From Steroidobacteraceae bacterium (GTDB taxonomy: Bacteria; Pseudomonadota; Gammaproteobacteria; Steroidobacterales; Steroidobacteraceae), in NCBI GenBank assembly GCA_019187185.1, contig JABAQU010000017.1, forward strand, positions 1-64,000: DNA of 64,000 bases, read 5' to 3'. A program made the position numbers and the translations under genes. The notes beneath the pieces are model-generated. The model did no database searches. It was not told where the DNA came from and saw nothing but the letters and a program-made list of their open reading frames with translations. Positions 1 to 8,526 of this stretch are shown in pieces (positions within the stretch are counted from its first letter, which is position 1; every line of letters begins with the position of its first letter).

Positions 1-326
1 ATAACTACCAATTAGACGACAAAAGCGTCGTGATGTTTCTGGACGAATGCGGTGGATAAACATCCGGCGCCATCCGCAACTTCCTGTTTCATTTGGAGAC
101 GGTGGTGATCGCCGCAGTATAACGTTCCGGCGGTCGCGGCAAAGGAAGGCTACGCCCCGTCCCGCCCCCCCTGTCAACGACCGCTACGGAGCCGGCCCCG
201 CAGGCAAGCGGGCGTGCGGGGAGTCGGCGCCAACCGCAGTATCCGTAACCGCTCGCGGGCGGAGGGCAGCCAGCACGCGCGACATCGCGCTGCTGGCTGC
301 CCCCGGCAAGCCAATCGCCGCAGTTG
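1..326. other. Intergenic stretch at left edge
   Basis: No convincing gene is seen here. The first 130 bases are clearly more AT-rich than the rest of the window. A weak small hairpin lies near 16-33 (ACGAC / GTCGT). The right part holds a long inverted repeat just after the receptor gene, listed separately. A 98-codon open frame on the plus strand (47-343) has arginine-rich, low-complexity coding typical of GC-driven spurious frames and runs into the receptor gene. Confidence 0.5.
264..302 (-). terminator. Long hairpin after the TonB-dependent receptor gene
   Basis: A perfect 12-bp inverted repeat (GGGCAGCCAGCA at 264-275, TGCTGGCTGCCC at 291-302) has an inner GCGCGA/TCGCGC pairing that extends the stem to about 18 bp with one bulge. 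It begins 25 bp past the receptor stop codon. There is no T-tract on the minus strand, so it is either a non-canonical terminator or an mRNA 3'-end stabiliser. Confidence 0.5.
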
Positions 327-2771
327 CTAGAAATTCATCCTGAATGTCACCCCATACAGCCGTGGGTCGCCGAGGAACGCATCGACCGTGCCCGTCTGCA
401 GGGTCGCGTCGAAGCCGACCTGGATGTATTCCTCGTCGAACACGTTCTTGCCCCACAGCTCGAGCGCCCACGAATCGTTCGCCGAGCCGATGCCGATGCG
501 CGCATCGACGAGCGCGTACGCATCCTGCTTCTTCAGCGGGTTCAGGTCGGAGCCGGTGTTGTAGTCCGACATGTACTTCGCGCCGACGTTCGTGCGCCAC
601 TTGAGGCTCGCGTTGATCGGACGCTCGTACGTCGCCGCGACGCCGCCCGACCACTTCGGCGCGAACGACATCTGGTTGCCGGGCAGCGCCGGTTGCACGC
701 CCGCCGCAGCGGCGTCGAAATCGCCGTACTCGGTCTCGGCGTAGGTCACGCCGCCCTGCAGCGTCAGCCCCTCGGCCGGCGTGTACCACAGGAAGTCGAG
801 GTCGACGCCGCGTGACGTCACTTCGGGGATCGAGGCGACGACGAACTGCAGGCCCGTGAAGGTGTTCAGCTGGAACCCTTTGTACTCCTGGTAGAACACC
901 GCGCCGTTCAGCGCGAGGCTGTTGCCGAGCCAGCTCGATTTCACGCCGAGCTCATACGAATCCACTTTCTCGGAATCGAACCGCGTGTCCGCGTCGAGCG
1001 CCGCAGCCGGGCTCGCCGGGCTGCCGATGCGTTCGCGGTCGAGGTTGTAGCCACTAGCCTTGTAGCCGCGCGCATACGACAGATAGGACATCACGTCGTC
1101 CGAGACGTGATAGATGAGCTTCGCGGTGCCGCTCCACTCACCTTCGTCGATGGACTGGCGGGTCGTCGCGTCGTTGAACACCGGGTCTGCGAACGTCGCG
1201 CAGCCGAGCCCGTAGTACGACGGCAACGCCGCGGGCGGCAGTGCGCCCGAGATGATCGCGAAACGTGCCCGCGCAGTCGCACAGCCGATGCCGGCCGGCG
1301 ATGCCGCGGTACCGAGGTTCGTGTAGTGCGAGTCGAGGTCCTTCTTCTCGTTCGTGTAGCGCAGGCCGAGGCCGATATCGAACTTGTCGGTGATCGAGTA
1401 GGTGTTGTTGGTGAACAGCGCCCAGCTGGTCGAGTCCTGCCCGTAAACGTCGTACGAGCCGTTGCCGGTCGCGTACGACGTGCCCGGTGCGCGCCCGAGC
1501 AGGGTCGGGACGAGCGCCGGCGCCATGCCGGCCGACAGCGCGAGACTGTAATACAGCTCGAACTGGCTGTCGTAGCGCAGCGAGTTGATCGAGTCGAGGT
1601 CCTCGTCGGCGAAGAACGCGCCGACCAGCCACTTGAGCCGGCCATTGTCGCCGGCGAGCCGCAGTTCCTGCGTCAACGTCTCGAAGGTGTTGGCGTAACT
1701 CTTCGAGTCGCGATAGAGGAGCGCGGCGCCCGAGAAATCGCTGTCCTGGCCGAGCTCCGCCTCCCAGTGGCGCCAGGCCGTGACCGAGGTCAGCTTCGCG
1801 CCGCCGGCGAGGTCCCAGTCCACTTGTGCGGACGCGCCGCGATCACGGATGTCCTGGTTCGTGTCGCGATTGGCATAGGCGCGGCGCGTGAAGGGCCGCG
1901 CGGGATTGGCGATGCCGCCGCCCGAGATCGCGCTGACGATCGCGGTGGCCGGCCCGTTCACGTACTGCACGCCGAGGCAGCAGAACTCGTTGCGCTCCGA
2001 CCAGTCGGCGATCAGCCGCACGCTGACGGTATCGCTCGGGTTCCACAGCAGCTGGCCGCGCGCGGTGTTGACGTCGCGATCGACGTCTTCCTTCGCGATG
2101 CGCGGTGCGCGCGCGTTCACGTCGAGGAAGCCGTCGTGCTGACGATAGGCATAGAAGATGCGGCCGGCGAGCTTGTCGCCGACGAGCGGGCCGGTCAGCG
2201 AGAGCGACCCTTCCGCGGTGCGGCGATTGCCGCCGACGAGCTCGGCAGTGCCGCCGAAGTCGAACTTCGGCTGCGCCGTGCGCACGTTGATGACGCCCGC
2301 CGAGGTGTTCTTGCCGAAGAGTGTCCCCTGCGGGCCCTTGAGCACTTCGATGCTCTCGAGCTCGCCGAGATCGCCGAAGCCGACGCCGTTGCGCGGCCGG
2401 TAGACCTCGTCGATCACGACACCGACCGAGGACTCGAGGCCGATGTTGTCGCCGACCGTGCCGACGCCGCGGATGCGCGCGGTGGTGCTCGTCTCGTTGG
2501 CGGTCGACGTCACGATCAGGCCGGGGGTCAGCACCGTCAGGTCCTTGATGTCGCGCACTCCCGCGTCCTGCAGCAGCTGGCCGGATACGGCGGTCACCAT
2601 GATCGGCACGTCCTGGATGTTCTCCGACCGTTTCTGGGCGGTGACGACGACTTCGTCGAGCGTGCGGCCACGTTCCGGCGCCTGATCCTGGGCGATGGCC
2701 ATCCCGGCCGACACCAGCATCGCCAATGCGCACGCCATGGTCGCGCGCGCCATCCCTCGCTGTGATCGCAT
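327..2771 (-). CDS. TonB-dependent outer-membrane receptor
   Basis: Predicted outer-membrane active transporter of 814 aa that would import a large or hydrophobic substrate using TonB/ExbBD energy. An N-terminal signal peptide (about residues 1-27, ending in AIAQ) is followed by a TonB-box-like stretch (DEVVVTAQKR near residue 40). A plug domain follows with VLKGPQGTLFGKN near residue 145, typical of the family. A long beta-barrel ends in aromatic GVTFRMNF. It is the last gene of a leftward operon, 18 bp behind an acyl-CoA dehydrogenase, with GGGGAG just ahead of its ATG. That context suggests a lipid, steroid or terpenoid-like ligand rather than a siderophore, but the substrate is inferred only. 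No anti-sigma/ECF pair is adjacent. Confidence 0.93.
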   Translation of the reverse strand: MRSQRGMARATMACALAMLVSAGMAIAQDQAPERGRTLDEVVVTAQKRSENIQDVPIMVTAVSGQLLQDAGVRDIKDLTVLTPGLIVTSTANETSTTARIRGVGTVGDNIGLESSVGVVIDEVYRPRNGVGFGDLGELESIEVLKGPQGTLFGKNTSAGVINVRTAQPKFDFGGTAELVGGNRRTAEGSLSLTGPLVGDKLAGRIFYAYRQHDGFLDVNARAPRIAKEDVDRDVNTARGQLLWNPSDTVSVRLIADWSERNEFCCLGVQYVNGPATAIVSAISGGGIANPARPFTRRAYANRDTNQDIRDRGASAQVDWDLAGGAKLTSVTAWRHWEAELGQDSDFSGAALLYRDSKSYANTFETLTQELRLAGDNGRLKWLVGAFFADEDLDSINSLRYDSQFELYYSLALSAGMAPALVPTLLGRAPGTSYATGNGSYDVYGQDSTSWALFTNNTYSITDKFDIGLGLRYTNEKKDLDSHYTNLGTAASPAGIGCATARARFAIISGALPPAALPSYYGLGCATFADPVFNDATTRQSIDEGEWSGTAKLIYHVSDDVMSYLSYARGYKASGYNLDRERIGSPASPAAALDADTRFDSEKVDSYELGVKSSWLGNSLALNGAVFYQEYKGFQLNTFTGLQFVVASIPEVTSRGVDLDFLWYTPAEGLTLQGGVTYAETEYGDFDAAAAGVQPALPGNQMSFAPKWSGGVAATYERPINASLKWRTNVGAKYMSDYNTGSDLNPLKKQDAYALVDARIGIGSANDSWALELWGKNVFDEEYIQVGFDATLQTGTVDAFLGDPRLYGVTFRMNF

Positions 2772-2789
2772 ATCAGCTTCTCCCCGTTG

Positions 2790-3917
2790 TCATTGCAATT
2801 CCCGGTCGAACAGCCGCCTGCCTACGGCATCGAGATGGTAGTCGACATCCCCGAAGGCCATCTCGATCATTGTCAATCTCCTGAAGTAGTGGCTGACGGG
2901 CAGTTCGTCCGTCACGCCGATGCCGCCATGCAGCTGCACGGCCTGCTGCCCCACGTAGCGTGCGGCCTCCGCGACCCTGACCTTGGTGGCGGAGACCGTG
3001 TGGCTGTGCTCGCCGGGTGCGGCGTGCCCGATGCACGAGGCGGCGAGGAGCGCCATCGAACGCGCCGCCTCGGTCGCGATCAGCATGTCGGCCATCCGGT
3101 GCTGCAGCACCTGGAAGCTGCCGATCGGCACCCCGAACTGCTTGCGCGTTTTCAGGTACTGACCAGTCGCGTCGAGCAGCACGCTCATCGCCCCGACCGC
3201 CTCCGCGCACACTGCGGCGATCGCCGCATCGATCGTCTCTGCAAGCGCTGGTCGTGCATCGCCGCTGCCGAGGCGTGCACCCGCCGTCAGGCGCACGCCG
3301 TCGAGACGGACGTCGGCCGCGCGGCGCGCGTCGTACATCGGGTAGTCGTGCACCGTGACGCCCGGCGCCGAAGGTTCGACCAGGAAGAGCGCAAGATCTC
3401 CCGCCGCGCGCGCCGTGACGATGAGCAGATCGGCCGTCGTGCCGTTCAGTACCCAGGTCTTCGCGCCATTCAATTCCCAGCCGCCGCCCTCCCGGCGTGC
3501 TTCGCACGCCACTGCCTCCGGCGCGAAGCGCGTGCCCGGCTCGTAGTGTGCGAGCGCGAGCTGTCGCTCGCCGGCGCCCACGGCCGGCAGGATCGAGGCG
3601 CACTGGGCCTCGTTGCCGGCCCGCGCGACGATGCCGGCGCCGAGCACGATCGTCGCGAGGTACGGCTCGAGCAGCAGCGCGCGGCCGCATTCCTCCATCA
3701 CGACGAACGTGTCCATGCCGCCGCCGCCGAAGCCGCCGTGCGCTTCCGGCACCGTGAGCGCAAGCGCCCCGATCTCGGCCAGCCCGCGCCAGATCTCCGC
3801 GCTCCAACCCGTGGCGGACTGCGCAATCGCGCGGCGTCGCTCGAATGGGTAATCCGCCCGCAGCAGGCGCTGCAGGCTGTCGCGGAACTGCTGTTGTTCG
3901 CCCGTGAGACCGAACAC
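2790..3917 (-). CDS. Acyl-CoA dehydrogenase family protein, probable non-catalytic partner subunit
   Basis: 375 aa, acyl-CoA dehydrogenase fold. The GTG start at 3917 lies immediately after the stop of the upstream dehydrogenase, and protein similarity begins there (VFGLTGEQQQFRDSL). The middle region keeps an acyl-CoA dehydrogenase beta-domain, and KTRKQFGVPIGSFQVLQHRMADM is split across about residues 260-285. The C terminus (QLHGGIGVTDELPVSHYFRR) lacks the YxGT-type catalytic motif, and no ER motif is seen at the isovaleryl-CoA-dehydrogenase-type glutamate position. Such a subunit, beside a complete dehydrogenase, resembles the heteromeric FadE pairs known from steroid side-chain breakdown in actinobacteria. 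Partnering with the upstream gene product is inference. Confidence 0.88.
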   Translation of the reverse strand: MFGLTGEQQQFRDSLQRLLRADYPFERRRAIAQSATGWSAEIWRGLAEIGALALTVPEAHGGFGGGGMDTFVVMEECGRALLLEPYLATIVLGAGIVARAGNEAQCASILPAVGAGERQLALAHYEPGTRFAPEAVACEARREGGGWELNGAKTWVLNGTTADLLIVTARAAGDLALFLVEPSAPGVTVHDYPMYDARRAADVRLDGVRLTAGARLGSGDARPALAETIDAAIAAVCAEAVGAMSVLLDATGQYLKTRKQFGVPIGSFQVLQHRMADMLIATEAARSMALLAASCIGHAAPGEHSHTVSATKVRVAEAARYVGQQAVQLHGGIGVTDELPVSHYFRRLTMIEMAFGDVDYHLDAVGRRLFDRELQ

Positions 3918-3919
3918 GC

Positions 3920-5065
3920 TCAAAGCCCGAGAATGTGGCGCGTGATGATGTTGCGCTGGATCTCGTTGGACCCCGCGTAAATCGACGCCTTCCTGAAATT
4001 GAGGTAGCGCCCGGTTGCGGGCCCCGGATACACGGCCGCGTCGTGCCCGAGCGCATGCATCGTCGCCTCGGTGAGCGCCTGTTGCAGCTCGCTGCCCATG
4101 ATCTTGAGCATCGACGCTTCGGGGCCCGGCGCATGGCGCTCCTGTTCGAGCGCCAGCACGCGCAGGTTCATCACCTCGAGCGTCATCAGGTCGATCTCGA
4201 GCCGCGCGATGCGGTCGCGAAAGCGCGCATCGTCGGCGAGCGGGCGGCCGTCGTTGCCGGGCTGGCGCTGCGCGAGCGTCTTGAGCTCCGCGAGCCAGCG
4301 CTTGCATTGACCGACGCCCGCGTTGCCCGTGCGTTCGTGGCCGAGCAGGAACTTGGCGTAGGTCCAGCCCTTGTTCTCTTCGCCGACGAGGTTCGCGGCC
4401 GGGACCTCGACGTTCTCGAACCAGACCTCGTTTATCTCATGTTCGCCGTCGAGCATGATGATCGGGCGTACGGTCACTCCCTTCGTGCGCATGTCGATGA
4501 GCAGGAACGAGATCCCTTCCTGCGGTCGCCCGTCGGCCTGCGTGCGCACGAGGCAGAAGATCCAGTCGGCGAACTGCGCGAGCGTCGTCCAGGTCTTCTG
4601 CCCGTTCACGACATAATGTCCGCCCTGCCGCTCGGCCCGCGTCTTTAGCGAGGCGAGGTCCGAACCCGCGCCGGGCTCGGAATAGCCCTGGCACCACCAG
4701 TCCTCGCCCGACAGGATGCGTGGCAGGAAGCGCTGCTGCTGCTGCGCGCTGCCGAATTTCATGATGACCGGTGCCACCATGCGGATGCCGAAGGGCATGA
4801 TGCCGGGCGCGCCGGCGAGTGCGCACTCCTCCTCGAAGACATGCTGGCGCATCGCGCTCCATTCGCAGCCGCCGAACGCGCGCGGCCAGTTCGGTGCGAT
4901 CCAGCCGCGCTCGAAGAGGATGCGATGCCAGGTGAGGTAGTCCTCCTTGGTGAGCCGCGCACCCCCGAGCACTTTGTGGCGCAGTTCCAACGGCAGCTTG
5001 CGGTGCACGAACTCGCGCACTTCTGCCCGGAATGCCGTGTCTTCCGCAGAAAGCCCCAGGTCCAT
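3920..5065 (-). CDS. Acyl-CoA dehydrogenase, probable catalytic subunit
   Basis: FAD-dependent alpha,beta-dehydrogenation of an acyl-CoA, the first step of beta-oxidation; 381 aa, usual length. The ATG at 5065 (MDLGLSAEDTAFRAEV) was chosen because upstream codons show no family similarity. Visible features: SEPGAGSDLASL (129-140) and GQKTWTT (155-161), both FAD/substrate-binding beta-domain signatures. GHERTG around residue 244 places a Glu at the isovaleryl-CoA-dehydrogenase-type catalytic position. The C-terminal YAGSNEIQRNII lacks the alternative MCAD-type Glu. It is first in the leftward operon with a second dehydrogenase and a TonB receptor, and divergent from the fadB-like operon across about 140 bp. 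Substrate chain type cannot be read from sequence. Confidence 0.92.
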   Translation of the reverse strand: MDLGLSAEDTAFRAEVREFVHRKLPLELRHKVLGGARLTKEDYLTWHRILFERGWIAPNWPRAFGGCEWSAMRQHVFEEECALAGAPGIMPFGIRMVAPVIMKFGSAQQQQRFLPRILSGEDWWCQGYSEPGAGSDLASLKTRAERQGGHYVVNGQKTWTTLAQFADWIFCLVRTQADGRPQEGISFLLIDMRTKGVTVRPIIMLDGEHEINEVWFENVEVPAANLVGEENKGWTYAKFLLGHERTGNAGVGQCKRWLAELKTLAQRQPGNDGRPLADDARFRDRIARLEIDLMTLEVMNLRVLALEQERHAPGPEASMLKIMGSELQQALTEATMHALGHDAAVYPGPATGRYLNFRKASIYAGSNEIQRNIITRHILGL

Positions 5066-5207
5066 GTGTCGTCGACGCGACGCCCCCGTGCCGATTGTTT
5101 GCGGTAGCGTAGAGGGGCTCCGTCCAACGGGCAAATAAATTGTTCCGGCCATGGCGCCGCCGGGTTTCTGACGCTAGGCTGCACGGCTCCCGGACAACCC
5201 GAAAACG

Positions 5208-7313
5208 ATGGAGCAGCGGCGCATGGGCGTGACGAGTTACGAGAAGCGCGGCAGGGTGGCCGTGATCACGATGCAGAGTCCGCCGGTCAATGGGCTGGGG
5301 TCTGCGCTGCGCGCGGCGCTCCTCAAGGCGCTCGACAAGGCGCTCTACTCGCCCGGCATCAAGGCGATCGTGCTCACGGGCAGTGGCAGCGGCTTTTCCG
5401 CCGGCGCCGACATCCGCGAGTTCAATACGCCGAAGATGCAGGCGCCCCCCAACCTGCACACGCTGATCACGGCGTGGGAGTCGAGTGCGAAGCCGGTGAT
5501 CGCGGCGATCCACGGCACCTGCATGGGGGGCGGTCTCGAGCTCGCCCTCGGCTGCCATTACCGCGTCGCCCGCCCCGACGCACAGATCGCGCTGCCCGAG
5601 GTGAAGCTCGGACTGATTCCGGGCGCCGGCGGCACCCAGCGCCTGCCGCGCGCGCTCGGCCTCGAGGCGGCGCTCAACATGATCGTCTCGGGCAATCCCG
5701 TGCCGGCGGAGAAGCTCGCCGGGACACCGCTGTTCGACGAGCTCGTGCCGGGCGACCTCGTGGAGGGTGCCGTCGCCTTCGCGGAACGGGTCATCAGGGA
5801 GAAGTTGCCGCCGAAGCGCGTCCGCGACCGCGCCGTGGTGCACCCGAATGCAGCCGGCTTTCTGATGTTCGCGCGCACTACCGTCGATGCCGTCGCGGGT
5901 CCGTATCCCGCGCCCCGCAAGTGCGTCGAGGCAGTGAAGGCGGCCGTCGAGCAACCGTTCGACGAGGGCATCGCCACCGAGCGGCGGCTGTTCCTCGACC
6001 TGATGACGACACCCGAATCGAAGGCGCTGCGCCACGTGTTCTTCGGCGAGCGCGCCGCGGCACGCATTCCGGACGTTCCCGACACGACCCCCACGCGCCC
6101 GATCAAGTCCGCCGCGGTGATCGGCGCCGGCACGATGGGTGGCGGCATCACGATGAACTTCATCAACGCCGGCATCCCGGTCACGCTGCTCGAGATGAAG
6201 CAGGAGGCGCTCGATCGCGGCCTCGAGGCGATCCGCAGGAACTACGGCGGCGCCGTGAAGAAAGGCCGCATGACCGAGGCCGACGTCGCGGCGCGCATCG
6301 CGCTCGTCACGCCGGTGCTCGACTACGCCGCGATCGCGCAGGCCGACATCGTCGTCGAGGCGGTGTTCGAGGACATGGCCGTCAAGCAAAGCGTGTTCGA
6401 GAAGCTCGATGCGGTGATGAAGCCGGGCGCCATCCTCGCGACCAACACCTCGACGCTCGACGTGAACCGCATCGCGGCATTCACGAAGCGACCGGGCGAC
6501 GTCGTCGGCACGCACTTCTTCAGTCCCGCGAACGTGATGCGGCTCCTCGAGGTGGTGCGCGGTGCGCAGACCACGCCCGACGTGCTCGCGACCGTGATGA
6601 AGCTCGGCAAGACGATGAAGAAGATCGCGGTCGTCTCCGGCGTCTGTGACGGCTTCATCGGCAATCGCATGCTCGAGCAGATGGGCCGCCAGACGCTGTT
6701 CCTGCTCGAGGAAGGCGCGCTGCCGAAGCAGGTCGACGCCGCGATGGAGAAGTTCGGCTTCGCGATGGGCCCGTTCCGCGTCGGCGACCTCGCCGGCAAC
6801 GACATCGGCTGGGCGATCCGTAAGCGCCGCTACGTCGAGAAGCCGATGGTGACCTATTCGCGCATCGCCGATCGCCTCTGCGAACAGGGCCGATTCGGCC
6901 AGAAGACCAATGGCGGCTGGTACGACTACGCGCCGGGCGATCGCACCGCGCGGCCGTCCGCGGCGGTCGAGCAGATGATCGTCGAGTACTCGAAGGAGAT
7001 CGGCGTCAAGCGCCGCGTGGTGAGCGACGAGGAGATCGTCGATCGCGTCGTGTACGCGCTCGTCAACGAGGGCGCGAAGATTCTCGAGGAGGGCATCGCA
7101 CTGCGCGCATCGGACATCGACATGGTGTACCTGAACGGCTACGGATTCCCCGCGCATCGCGGCGGGCCGATGCTGTACGCCGATACCGTGGGGCTCGACG
7201 TCGTCGTGCGACGCATGAAGCAGTTCGCGCGCAATCGCCACGGCGATCCGACGGCCTGGCAGCCCGCGCGCCTGCTCGCGCGCCTCGCCGCCGCCAGCAA
7301 GACCTTCAACTGA
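5208..7313 (+). CDS. Fused enoyl-CoA hydratase / 3-hydroxyacyl-CoA dehydrogenase
   Basis: Bifunctional beta-oxidation enzyme of 701 aa: hydration of 2-enoyl-CoA, then NAD-dependent oxidation of 3-hydroxyacyl-CoA. The N-terminal crotonase domain (to about 280) shows the oxyanion-hole stretch [12 protein letters not shown] (61-72). Two acidic catalytic residues lie in GGGLELALG (Glu111) and [17 protein letters not shown] (Glu131). The Rossmann domain starts at [12 protein letters not shown] near 303, and [15 protein letters not shown] carries the catalytic His. The C-terminal half-domains end with [11 protein letters not shown]. Domain order matches FadB/FadJ and the peroxisomal type. The start could also be the ATG at 5223. 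It begins a rightward operon with a thiolase 16 bp downstream. Confidence 0.95.
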   Translation: MEQRRMGVTSYEKRGRVAVITMQSPPVNGLGSALRAALLKALDKALYSPGIKAIVLTGSGSGFSAGADIREFNTPKMQAPPNLHTLITAWESSAKPVIAAIHGTCMGGGLELALGCHYRVARPDAQIALPEVKLGLIPGAGGTQRLPRALGLEAALNMIVSGNPVPAEKLAGTPLFDELVPGDLVEGAVAFAERVIREKLPPKRVRDRAVVHPNAAGFLMFARTTVDAVAGPYPAPRKCVEAVKAAVEQPFDEGIATERRLFLDLMTTPESKALRHVFFGERAAARIPDVPDTTPTRPIKSAAVIGAGTMGGGITMNFINAGIPVTLLEMKQEALDRGLEAIRRNYGGAVKKGRMTEADVAARIALVTPVLDYAAIAQADIVVEAVFEDMAVKQSVFEKLDAVMKPGAILATNTSTLDVNRIAAFTKRPGDVVGTHFFSPANVMRLLEVVRGAQTTPDVLATVMKLGKTMKKIAVVSGVCDGFIGNRMLEQMGRQTLFLLEEGALPKQVDAAMEKFGFAMGPFRVGDLAGNDIGWAIRKRRYVEKPMVTYSRIADRLCEQGRFGQKTNGGWYDYAPGDRTARPSAAVEQMIVEYSKEIGVKRRVVSDEEIVDRVVYALVNEGAKILEEGIALRASDIDMVYLNGYGFPAHRGGPMLYADTVGLDVVVRRMKQFARNRHGDPTAWQPARLLARLAAASKTFN

Positions 7314-7329
7314 TTTCCGGGGACTCACC

Positions 7330-8508
7330 ATGACCGATGCCGTCATCGTTTCCATCGCCCGCACGCCGCTCGCCAAGTCCTGGCGCGGCTCGTTCAACAT
7401 CACGCACGGCGCCACGCTCGCCGGCCACGCCGTGCAGCACGCGATTGCGCGCGCGGGCGTCGACCCGGCCGAAGTGGAGGACGTGCTGCTCGGTTGCGCC
7501 TACCCGGAAGGCGCCGATGGGCTCAACATCGCTCGCCAGGCGGCGATCCGCGCGGGCTGTCCGGTCACGACGGGCGGCGTGACGGTGAACCGCTTCTGTT
7601 CGTCGGGCCTGCAGACGATCGCGATGGCGGCGGCCCGCGTGACGCTGGAGAAGGCGCCCGTCGTCGTCGCCGGCGGCGTCGAGTCGATTTCGTGCGTGCA
7701 GAACGAACTCAATCGCCACATGGTGCACGAGACCTGGCTCAAGGAGCATAAGCCCGACCTCTACATGCCGATGCTGCAGACCGCCGAGACGGTCGCGAAG
7801 CGGTACGGCATCTCGCGCGAGCGCCAGGACGAGTACGGCGCGAGGAGCCAGCAGCGTGCCGCCGCCGCGCAGGCCGCGGGGCGCTTCGACACGGAGATTG
7901 AGCCGATCACCGTCACCGCGGCGTATGCCGACCCGAAGACGCGGCAGATGGGCACGCGCGAAGTCACCGTGTCGAAGGACGAGGGAATCCGCGCCGACAC
8001 GACCTATGAAGGCGTCGCGAAGATCCGGCCGGCGATCCCGGGCGGCGTGATCGCGGCCGGCAACGCGAGCCAGTTCTCCGACGGCGCAGCGGCCTGCGTC
8101 GTGATGGACGCGCAGCTCGCCGAGCGGCGCGGCATCGCCCCGCTCGGCGTGTTCCGCGGATTCACGGTCGCGGGCTGCGAGCCCGACGAGATGGGCATCG
8201 GGCCGGTGTTCGCCGTGCCGCGGCTGCTCGAGCGCGCGGGCCTGCGCATCGACGACATCGGCCTCTGGGAGCTGAACGAGGCGTTCGCGGTGCAGGTGCT
8301 CTACTGCCGCGACAAGCTCGGCATTCCCGACGAACGGCTGAACGTGAACGGCGGAGCCATCGCGGTCGGTCATCCCTATGGCGTATCCGGCACGCGCCTC
8401 GTCGGCCACGCGCTGATCGAAGGCAAGCGCCGGGGCGTGAAGTACGTCGTGACCACCATGTGCGTCGGCGGCGGCATGGGTGCCGCGGGGCTCTTCGAAG
8501 TGCTCTGA
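7330..8508 (+). CDS. Acetyl-CoA C-acyltransferase (thiolase)
   Basis: Thiolytic cleavage of 3-ketoacyl-CoA, the last step of each beta-oxidation round. 392 aa, the normal length. The nucleophile Cys90 lies in [15 protein letters not shown]. The C-terminal half carries [17 protein letters not shown] with the catalytic His, and [10 protein letters not shown] with the second catalytic Cys. It sits 16 bp after the hydratase/dehydrogenase and 18 bp before an acyl-CoA ligase, the same order of enzymes seen in FadBA-type operons. Degradative rather than biosynthetic direction is inferred from the neighbours. Confidence 0.95.
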   Translation: MTDAVIVSIARTPLAKSWRGSFNITHGATLAGHAVQHAIARAGVDPAEVEDVLLGCAYPEGADGLNIARQAAIRAGCPVTTGGVTVNRFCSSGLQTIAMAAARVTLEKAPVVVAGGVESISCVQNELNRHMVHETWLKEHKPDLYMPMLQTAETVAKRYGISRERQDEYGARSQQRAAAAQAAGRFDTEIEPITVTAAYADPKTRQMGTREVTVSKDEGIRADTTYEGVAKIRPAIPGGVIAAGNASQFSDGAAACVVMDAQLAERRGIAPLGVFRGFTVAGCEPDEMGIGPVFAVPRLLERAGLRIDDIGLWELNEAFAVQVLYCRDKLGIPDERLNVNGGAIAVGHPYGVSGTRLVGHALIEGKRRGVKYVVTTMCVGGGMGAAGLFEVL

Positions 8509-8526
8509 CGCAGCGGGCACCGCATC

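Noticed and set aside
47-343. A 98-codon plus-strand frame at the left edge
   Set aside because: No ribosome-binding site, basic low-complexity translation, and it runs into the receptor gene.
4437-7415. A 992-codon minus-strand open frame opposite the acyl-CoA dehydrogenase and fadB-like genes
   Set aside because: It is rich in Arg, His and Asp and antiparallel to two clear genes; high GC makes such frames by chance.
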